Below are positions 55,745 to 64,000 of a stretch of DNA of 64,000 bases, piece after piece (position 1 is the stretch's first letter; each line of letters starts with the position of its first letter). The stretch lies in contig OY855915.1 in assembly GCA_963693305.1 (NCBI GenBank), positions 15,703,284-15,767,283 of the forward strand, written 5' to 3'. The stretch is from Meandrina meandrites. Its lineage: Eukaryota > Cnidaria > Anthozoa > Scleractinia > Meandrinidae. The translations under genes were made by a program, and so were the position numbers. Under the pieces are notes generated by a model. It worked only from the letters and a program-made list of their open reading frames with translations. It was not told where the DNA came from and made no database searches.

Positions 55745-55758
55745 CGGAAGTACTTCCG
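55745..55758. promoter_or_regulatory. Palindromic ETS-like site upstream of gene 1
   Basis: The palindrome CGGAAGTACTTCCG consists of two back-to-back ETS-type GGAA cores. It sits about 160 bp upstream of the candidate first-exon donor of gene 1. A near-identical palindrome lies at the matching place in front of the paralogue (5015-5030), so it is probably a conserved core-promoter element. Binding by an ETS or GABP-like factor is inferred from the motif only. Confidence 0.5.
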
Positions 55759-55892
55759 GCTCAGATATATGCTATGATCGCAAAGCATTATGGAATTTTT
55801 CAGCTCATCAGCCAGTGTATATAATTAACACGTTTTATATTACAAAATATGACTGATAGTTTTGAAAATTATGTCTGCATATAACTACTTTA

Positions 55893-56009
55893 GATGGACT
55901 AGCATCCCGTTTAGGGGAAGTAGAAATACTCCTAGTCGCTTCATGCTACGGAAACCGGGATAAGCTCCTGCCTGATAGGCCACTAGGCTCGTATACAGAC
56001 TGTACCATA
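55893..56009 (+). mobile_element. SINE family A, 3' part only
   Basis: GATGGACTAGCATCCCGT, AGTAGAAATACTCCTAGTCG and GGAAACCGGGATAAGCTCC match the 3' part of the copy at 51189-51480. The tRNA-like head is missing. Confidence 0.8.
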
Positions 56010-56959
56010 ACTACTTTAAAGCAGTGCACTCATCAATAGTACTCGCGACAATTGCTCTTAATTAAAGTTCCAAAATTTCTTTTATCTACAACAACAATTC
56101 ATAGTTACGAATTAAAGCCATATGTTCTGCTCTAAATACACAGATCTCTATAACTGTTTCATTTCATGAACCAGAAGATTAATTACTGTTATGTAAATAC
56201 AATGCTATCACGTTATTCAGTTTATAAAGCAAACAAAAATTGCAATGTCCATATTATTCTTTTTATAAAGTGCATATCTAAAGCGAAAGCATGAATGCAA
56301 ATAAAGTGCAAATTCTGGTTACAAATGAACATCGAGCATATGCAGTGAATATGGTACAAATAAAGTAAATATAGTGTTTACAAAGTAAACATATTTGTAT
56401 TTGTATCTCAAATGATATTCACTTTACATGCATTATGTTTACTATATCTGCTCTATGTTCATTTTTAAGCACTCACTTCATGTGCACTGTGTCCACGTTA
56501 TATACACCACTCTAACTTTCCCAAATACTTTTGGCTGAATCATTAGCGTTTTGCCCGAAAAATTTCACAATGTCAGAAATTGGGGAACTGCAGCCCCCGT
56601 CGCCATGACCATAAAGTGTTTGTGATATTGTAACATATTTTTTTTTTAATTTGAATGGGTAGAATAATTTTACTACGACTAGACCGGATGCGTAAGCACT
56701 AAAATTTCAAGAAAAAGGAAAACGTTTGAAATTGTCACGTCTACTGAAACTGTTATAATTCCATAAACAGTTATTTTGAAATGTCAGATACTCTATGACC
56801 TCTATTGATAATTTTACTCAATCTTGTTGAAGTTAGAAACTTGTTAAAAGAAAAAGTTCTTTTTCCAAAGCGTTGTCCGAAAATATTTATAATCTTGCCA
56901 ATACTGTTGGCAATGACTTGAATGCCATGAAAGCGCGACTTCTGCAGCTGTTTTAATCG

Positions 56960-57395
56960 ATATCTCCACGTGTGCGGTCTTAAATTGACTGAACCGCAGG
57001 CGTTGGCCTGCCAGGAGTAGCTCCCTGTCGAGGTTATAGTACCTGGCAACCAGGTCAAAGCTGTCACTGGTGGGCGAATCATTTAGGGTGATGTCACCTA
57101 ATGCACAAAGAACATCTTGGTCATTTCCATTGAGCCGAATCTCAATTTCGGCCAGGACCTTATCCAGGGAGGTGTAAAAGGTGTTGACACGATGATGATC
57201 CCCAAGCGCATTGAGGGTTGTCGTCGTGGCATCGAGGATCGCGGAATAAAAAATCTTATTCAGCAGCGAACGATTTCGTCTTAACACTGATACATTCACA
57301 CAGATTCTACACTGAGGCGAAACTCCCCTTATTTCGGCAGCTTCGTGGAGTCGCCCAAGTCTAATTGGCGTTCCTCCTCGCCGTGATAAGATCAA
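56960..57395 (-). pseudogene. hAT/ZMYM-type transposase fragment
   Basis: About 145 residues with LNALGDHHRVNTFYTSLDKV, LAEIEIRLNGNDQDVLCALG and SFDLVARYYNLDRELLLAGQ. I recognise it as part of the DUF4371/hAT-type transposase of ZMYM1-like predictions. It is a different region of the protein from the piece at 7865-8125. Confidence 0.7.
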
Positions 57396-58757
57396 CAGTC
57401 TATCCCTGAAGGTAAGTACTCAGGCTGGTGGTATATAATAAGATAATCTTCAAAACACACAGACCAGATTCCATGCAGTGATGACAAGTTGTTACTGGCA
57501 TCAGTCGGATAAAAAAAAATAGGTAAGAGGGTCGAGAAAGCATTTATATTCCACCGTTTGGTAGTGTTGTAGAAGCCCGTACGCCTATGCGTTTACAGAG
57601 AGAACGAGTCTTCTATCTCGGTTCAGCTTTATTCTTCATCTCTCAACCATACAGATTAAGACAACTAACCGAAGGTTGTACGCAAAAAATGATTGTTGAC
57701 GTCGCAAACATTCCGTCCATGCTCTGATCTGTGATTGGTCAATTTATTGGCACCGATTCTTTCAAAATAAGCAGAAGAACGTAGAAGCGGCGGCGCCTTT
57801 GATACTCCATGACTTACTTCGAATTAAGAGTAAAACCTAACTACATAACGACTCCAACCGGAAGTCTAGAGTTCGCTCAATAACTTTAAAATCGATAGTT
57901 TTACTACTAGTAATACTAATCACTGCAGTGGCTGGACAGAATTCTTCAAGACTAAGATGAACATGATCGTATTTTGTTTTAGGTAGAGAAAAAAGAATCG
58001 GCAGAACTATTTTATAAGATTGAGTATTATATTGGCGTAAATAAGTATACCTTACTTAAAATGTTCCATTGATAATTCGTAACAGAAATGAAAGCTTCTG
58101 CAGTTCTTTTAGCTATACGGCTAACGTACTTATTCTAAGTAAACTTATTCTTCAAGCTATCACACATATATTACCTATAAACCGACCATCACACAAATTG
58201 TCTCTTTTTACTTAAACAACTAAAATTCTTGTCAATCCATTTTTTAATATCAACAATAAGTTTAAAAGCACGTATAAAAGTAATATAAAAGCCAAACAAA
58301 AGATGTTTACGACAAAAGAACGAGGTTGTTTACAAACAAGAAGCAATTCATTGCATTGGTAGCCAACGGGATTCGTATCAAAGAACATTTTCTGGTCCTG
58401 TGAAAACACCCATGTGAGAGTTTGCGAAGTGACTTTCTGAATAAAAATTCCTTAACCAGCTTTTAACCTACTTTTTAAAAACACTCGAAACTCTTAAAAT
58501 AGAAACTTATTTGTCTGTATGTCTAACTGTCTTATGAGTCGTATGTCACTCTTAGGAGTTTGGATAACCGGAGGAGGTGGATGATTCAAACGAAAATTAC
58601 ATTCCTCGGTGGAAAAGAGATACCGTAAGATTCCGCGAAAGTAATGACCCCCGTTATTTTTGGATTTGGCTTTTCGGTAAAATAACTATTTACAAGGCTA
58701 AAAAATTTAAAAATGTTTACCCCAAGAATTCACATCTTCACATCTTTATTAGAGGGA

Positions 58758-58795
58758 GGGGGGGGGGGGGGGGGAGGGGAGGGTGGTGGCGTCGG
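58758..58795 (+). repeat. Poly-G tract with G-rich flank
   Basis: About 17 G followed by AGGGGAGGGTGGTGG. Mirrors the poly-C/G runs of the MITE at 20512-21365, but no such tips are seen here. Confidence 0.85.
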
Positions 58796-59727
58796 TGCTT
58801 GTGCGTTGCTCCATGGAGTAAACATGGGATGCAATGTTACTAGGTGTGGGATTACGCGGAAATTAAATATTTCCAGCAAAATAAGGAAAACATGAACCAG
58901 TAGTGGTCGGCGCATATATCACTGAAGACCCACTTTTTAAGTTGCGAAATCTTGCATTAAATAACACACGTGCTCATTTCGTATTCGTAACTGTATAAAC
59001 AAAACTGCTCGTCTGCTTCGCCAGAGATCAGTCGCGGAATAGCTTATAATCCCAAGGACAATTCTCCAATTCACAGCACGGCACAGCAGCAAATATCGAT
59101 GCAAAAATATTGCAGAACCTTTCACGTGGAAGGAGTTTCGGGCAAAACGACTGTATAATATTCGAAAAATTCTGGGAAACACAGCTTCGGAGGTTTGAGA
59201 AGGTTTTCGGGCATTTTGTTATGTTCACAGAACTAGCGGATACTTTGTAATGGTTCGCAGGATCGAAAATTGGCTAGGCATTCTGATCCACCAAGCACTG
59301 GAGAGGTTTCTCACAGACATTTGGGTTCGTGGCTTGTTTCGTCTTCAAACGCCAAGTATAGAAACTTTCAGTAGAATGTTAGAGTTGAATTTAGATATTT
59401 CCGCACTTCAGATCTAATGATTTTCCTGAAACTTGGCTATGGTATGTATTAAGTCAATGTAAGCTGATTTCATAGTTTTTTACTGCATGTGATTTTGTTA
59501 AAAAAGGAGTCCAGTTAAACGCCAATATAATTAAAATATATTTTTCTTCAGTATAATCAAATTCCATAATGTTATTACCGAATGATAGGTGAACATTTTT
59601 TTTAAAGTTTCACAGTCATAGCGTCAAAGCCTAAAAAGTTATACCGCAAAGTTTGTCATTGGACGAGTGCTCCCGGAATAACTATGGAGTCACCTTAATT
59701 GTCGTAACAGTTGATCATGATTAATGT

Positions 59728-59808
59728 TACTCTCTTTCAAAACAATTCCAGCAGCTCTCGCTTGTAGTTACTCTCTTTCAAAACAATTCCAGCAGCTCTC
59801 GCTTGTAG
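59728..59808. repeat. About 41-bp tandem duplication
   Basis: TTACTCTCTTTCAAAACAAT ... CTCTCGCTTGTAG occurs twice in a row within the LINE fragment at 59737-59970. Confidence 0.85.
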
Positions 59809-59970
59809 CCGTTCTAATGTACTATATTTCAAGAAGGAGCTAAGTTGTTCCAAACAAAATCGAAATAATCTAAGAAGTATCATAGCTGTGTGGACCACGA
59901 GACCATTTCTTACCTTACTTAAAGCAAGATGACTAGATACCTTATAAATAGCCGAGTGAGATGTTCCCAT
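59737..59970 (-). pseudogene. Non-LTR retrotransposon fragment (C-terminal part)
   Basis: STLERLQARAAGIVLKESNY followed by KRELLELF resembles the conserved region after the RT of CR1/Jockey-type LINEs. About 77 residues. Confidence 0.5.
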
Positions 59971-60096
59971 TGTTTCTCATAAAAAGTCAAGAGGAGGGTC
60001 GTTACTCTCGGGATTTACTAACAAATTAAAATTTTGTATCTGCTTTTGAACGGAAATCGATACTTTCGGGACTTTACCGCATGATTTGGCAGTCAA

Positions 60097-60672
60097 GGTG
60101 GGCAGACTCAATGTAGTTTTTTTTAGCACACTCATTTAAAATTAATTATTTCGTAATCGCAGCCGTTCGAAGAGTAACTTTTATGTTGTAAAATATTTAT
60201 CACCATCAAAGACGTTTTACCAAAATGCAACGTATAAAATAATCAAAATTCGGCAGATTTGAATTAAATGCGAGTTCAGTCGAATATTTGACTGTTCCAG
60301 TTTCATAGCCGTTCTTTGCGAAACAACAACGTGAAATGACCAGATTTTGCGTATTGTGGACAACCTGAACCACAGCAATTAAATGCGACGTTTAAAACCA
60401 AATGCCGAATTTTTTTAGTATTGTATTCGGCGCATCTAAAATGCGACGTTTAAACCAGGCTTTAGTGTACATTTCGAGAAAATCAGGCTTGTTTAAAAAC
60501 GAAAGAAAACGATAATCGTTGCTATGGTAACCTTTGTTGATAATAAACCAGTAAACAATCAAACTATGTCAATATGTGATCATTATGGTGAAGTTTGGCA
60601 AAAATCGAAGATTGGCTTCCTAGGTAATTTTCATTTTCAAAACTAGGGCTAAAAAAACTACATCGAGCCACC
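60097..60672. mobile_element. MITE related to the 12833-14510 fold-back
   Basis: Ends GGTGGGCAGACTCAATGTAG and CTACATCGAGCCACC, followed inward by a T/A-run and TAGC. Flanks TCAA / TTTA could be decayed TTAA. Confidence 0.6.
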
Positions 60673-61439
60673 TTTAGGTATGATGCTAAAATGAACACGT
60701 TGATGTCAACCTTTATACCTTGACACTAGCTGCAATTAATATATGTACGAAGGAAAATAGTGTTAAAACCAGAGAAATGGTGTTATATTTCTGCTCAGTT
60801 TGGGAGTTTGAGTCACCAAAGGATGTGGATAATACGTTTGAATCATTCATTCCACGGAAGAAAATACGATATATAGAATAATATGTGAAGCTTGTGATAA
60901 CCCACACTTGAACTCATGATGAACGCTTTACACACTTTCTCGCTTTTTACACACTTACTCGCCGCATTTTTATTGCGGCATTGTCTCGATCCTTTAAGTC
61001 TCAGCATGTACACTAGCGTTTACAGTGTAACTGTCATTTGAGTGCCCTCCCTCTGGCTCATTTCGAGGACCTACAGAAAGAAAGAACAAAGGAAGGAAAG
61101 GAAACAAAATGTATTTAAGAAGGAATCCACCGGGATGTCAAGTAGTATTTATTTAAGTTGGACAAAAATCGAGTACCAGAATCCTATTGCGTTATTTTCT
61201 ACCTTAAATAAAAGATAAAGATGTAAGTTATTATCCGCGGTAACACCAACAACAATTTCTTATCAGAGTCTGAGAAAATTAAATACTCGAAGTCCTGGCA
61301 GATTCCGTCTTAATTCCTTCAAATGGGCTTTTAAAAGCGATATCTCGGACCTAAAGTTGTTGCATTATATTGCGATTGAAATTATTCCAATGAACCAACA
61401 CTGGTAGCAATTCTGGTACAACGGTGTAATTATTTTATG

Positions 61440-61947
61440 CTAATAAATCAACGACTGCCTTGGTATGGATATAATGGTATTTGCGACAAAGGCCACGTAA
61501 ACACTAATTCGGATAAATTTGAAAACGAAACGCAGCATCGGCCCTAGATGAATTGCAGAGCATAAAATTAATGTTTTTGTCTTTGAGGAGGATAAGCAGT
61601 TTGGTAGGTCATTAATCGTTAATATAAATAAAAAAGAGTAGGGGACCAATTATTGATTCTTGGGGAACTCCACAATTTAAAAAGCTTGTTGTGGAGAGAT
61701 GATTGTTTACATTGACTCTTTGCATACGATTTGTTTTGTAAGACTTAAACCAATTCAGTGCATCGTGATCCACCGCATACTTGGCGAGTTTTTGCAAGAT
61801 TGTTTTATGATCTATAGTGTCATAGACCTTCTTCAAATCAATGAAAATTACGCCGTTGTGAAGACCCTCCTGGAAGGAGCACGCACATGTAATTTCGATA
61901 AAGGTTTCTTCCAGTATCGGCGAGTCAGGCCTTTTATTTCCATGCAC
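61440..61947 (-). pseudogene. CR1/Jockey-like LINE reverse transcriptase fragment
   Basis: NGVIFIDLKKVYDTIDHKTI (RT motif A) and NCGVPQESIIGPLLFFIYIN (motif B region, Gly of PQGS changed to Glu), then DLPNCL. The catalytic YADD region is not found. Confidence 0.85.
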
Positions 61948-62184
61948 ACTGCTATGAAAATATACAAACTAAAAGGTCTTATCAAACCACACTTTGATTA
62001 CTGTCAGTGTCGCTTCAAAAATTTGTGAGTATGCAAATTAGGGGACTGATGATGTCATCTACTCAACTCAATTTTTGGATTTTGTGTTTGACTGGGAAAT
62101 CCGAAATCCGGGTTTCAATTTCCCAATGGAATGTACCCTTAAACTTGCCGTCGCCACAAAATAGATCTTGTCATTTTTAATTAC

Positions 62185-62259
62185 CTGTGTATTGACGACT
62201 GAGAGTTGCTTTGATTTCTTGTAATTCCCTCAATAGGTAATTGATTTGATCATCTTCGC
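62185..62259 (-). CDS. Candidate small coiled-coil exon of an upstream neighbour gene
   Basis: 75 nt between ttagttttag|GCGAAG and ACACAG|GTAATT. It encodes EDDQINYLLRELQEIKATLS and RQYT, with a coiled-coil look. Phase is two bases in and one out, so it can follow 63542-63620. A minus-strand acceptor at 58397 would add a short terminal exon (stop at 58378-58380) in the right phase, but that is weak. Confidence 0.35.
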
Positions 62260-62777
62260 CTAAAACTAACAAAAAAAAAACACTTTGTATGGTAAATATT
62301 TAAAGGCTAATTAGTACAGTGTTAAAAGTTATTATTTACAAAGTTATTAGTTTCTATAAAGAAACCATTGTGCTGCATCGGCGGGCAAGTTAAGAACTCA
62401 GTTGATCTCAGGTGAAGTTTTTGCAGCACAGCCTCAAGTGTCTTCAATAGTGTAATGGCAGTTTTATTATGTGTGGTTCCAAAAAATGTCCATACCTCCC
62501 CCAAGGAAGGTTCTTTGGATGGACCCTTCCATCCTCGATCTGGAAATCTAGTTAAGATTCATGCTTTGTTGTAAACATTTGGGCTCTTGAGACCTCCCTC
62601 CCCTTCGGAATTTCCAATGACCATCCTTTGGAGGTCGGTATGGATATTTTTGGAATCGCATAATGTAGGCATTGGCTTATAAAAGTAAGCTGCAGATTGA
62701 TACACACTAATCTATTTTGTTAACCTACCTGTTTTCTATGGGATATGTAATTATATATTGTTTTTACCAGTTTCACT

Positions 62778-62812
62778 TGTAATAATAATGATAATAATAA
62801 TAATAATTTATT
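62778..62812. repeat. TAA microsatellite
   Basis: AATAATAATGATAATAATAA run of about 35 bp, followed by TTTATTGAGCTCG. It may mark a LINE 3' end on the minus strand. Confidence 0.8.
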
Positions 62813-62994
62813 GAGCTCGTATAAATGTATACATTCGATTTTTACATTCCTTTTACATTTTTCCATATTATTGTATTTGTATTTTATTTAAAATGCGAGC
62901 TGGGATGCTAAATTAGCTCCCCATAAAATTTGATTTATTATGGGTCGTGTGTGCGTTTTTGAGATCAAGTAAGCATGGATAGTGACGGATGATA

Positions 62995-63081
62995 AATGGA
63001 TGGATGGATGGATGGACGGACGGATGGATGGACGGACGGACGGACGGACGGACGGACGGATGCAGGGATGAATGAATGAAT
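62995..63081. repeat. GGAT/GGAC tetranucleotide microsatellite
   Basis: About 18 units of GGAT and GGAC, then GAATGAATGAAT. The long minus-strand frame over it (62888-63289) owes part of its length to this repeat (RPSVRPSIRPS). Confidence 0.9.
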
Positions 63082-63541
63082 TTGCAAACAACGATGTTTT
63101 AAAACGAATAGCCACGAAGATTAAAGTGTTTAGAAACGGATTTAGAGGCACCTCCGTCGATGATTCTCTAAGTTGTTTATGAAAGCGATCTCCTAGTATA
63201 CATCCTGTCTTCCAATGCCGGTATAGTATTTTGCACAGAGTGATTTCATGCGACCAGTTATGCCGTGAATTACATTGGTGGAAGTGCAATCAAAACGATC
63301 ACTGACTGATTCTGCTACAAATGAGTAAATAGTTTACAAGCTTTCCAGAAAGCCATTTGGTAGTAACGTTTATGGTTTACATTATTTTCTCGACAACCTT
63401 TACAATTTACATTTTACCATTTACAGTAACGTTAAAATATCGTCAGCCAGTCCGTCTGTCGGTGTGTTGGTGGATCGGTGAGGCAGTCGACCAGACTTCA
63501 GTAGTTAGATAAATAGTACAAAATATGTTGTTGACACTTAC

Positions 63542-63620
63542 ATATACGAGGGAATGAATTCCCGTATTTCTCTCTGAACTTTTCTTGAAGTGGGTCAACA
63601 ATCGCATTCAGCTCATTTTC
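63542..63620 (-). CDS. Candidate small exon of an upstream neighbour gene
   Basis: 79 nt between a good acceptor (cattttttttaag|GAAAAT) and donor (ATAT|GTAAGTG). It encodes ENELNAIVDPLQEKFREKYG and NSFPRI, a helical stretch. It leaves one base (T) that fits the two-base start (GC) of the candidate exon at 62185-62259. The gene is unknown. Confidence 0.4.
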
Positions 63621-64000
63621 CTTAAAAAAATGAAACACGAATAAGAAGGATTATAACTGCTCGCCGGCGACCTTGTCATTTACTCGTGGGCCACAGTATA
63701 AACTACTGGGACATGTACACCAGTTATTGTGATCACCCTATAAAATAATTTATTACTTTTATTATTTAAACAAGAGTCGACGCCTTTTCGGCTTATAAAC
63801 AAATCACACAAATTAGTCATAAATTGCCGCCATGAATTTTTTTGTAAAAGTTGATCATGGCGGAGCTCCCTAGCGGCCCGAAGGGCCGCAGAGCGGAGCC
63901 CCATAGGTTTCATGCGAGTATAGAAATTTGAAAAACCACGCGTTTGAGTTTTCAAGGTCATCGTGGCTAGCGGCGCGTACGCTTTACATACTTTCGAAGT

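Overview
This is a 64-kb piece of animal nuclear DNA. It is AT-rich, intron-rich and packed with transposable elements. The large Roc-COR/death-domain gene, the many TTAA-type fold-back elements, the Penelope-like, L1/Tx1-like, Crypton-like and IS3EU-like remnants and the tRNA-derived SINEs point to a cnidarian, most likely an anthozoan such as a stony coral. That placement is inferred from style and family content and was not tested by a search.

The main finding is one long gene on the minus strand, rebuilt exon by exon from splice sites, from a candidate 5' exon near 55585-55740 to a stop at 10847. Thirteen coding segments (50911-51142, 48658-48861, 47818-48000, 44704-44851, 43758-43981, 43262-43475, 40883-41142, 39193-39355, 28384-30710, 27918-27963, 12131-12373, 11299-11376, 10847-11043) have matching intron phases throughout and give an open frame of about 1505 codons. 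The protein order is KH - KH - about 400 residues of unrecognised domain - Roc GTPase - COR - Cys/His-rich tail - death domain. It looks like an RNA-binding module fused to a ROCO switch and a death-fold signalling end.

A second, downstream copy of the same kind of gene begins at the left side of the window: exon 1 with an ATG at 4909 and a KH exon at 2308-2539, continuing off the left edge. Its KH exon has the same length (232 nt) and phases as the one at 50911-51142. Both genes have a palindromic ETS-like site (CGGAAGTACTTCCG) 156-160 bp upstream of the first-exon donor. The locus is therefore a head-to-tail tandem array.

Most of the rest is mobile DNA in introns and between the genes. The 15.5-kb intron between 27918 and 12373 is almost entirely one L1/Tx1-like LINE (12440-27581, 13-bp target duplication) that was later hit by a fold-back element, a small TTAA MITE and a block of about 7.8 kb. 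That block holds an IS3EU-like element with a Penelope-type reverse transcriptase inside, a poly-C MITE, a hAT-like element and a Crypton-like fragment. The 30711-39192 intron holds a 4.4-kb TTAA fold-back with 1.7-kb arms. The right side (51.2-64 kb) has SINEs, Ty3/Gypsy, Penelope, hAT and CR1/Jockey-like fragments, plus a few small candidate exons of a neighbouring minus-strand gene at 62185-63620. The left end has a truncated LINE in a minisatellite and a CTG/CTA triplet tract of about 490 bp.
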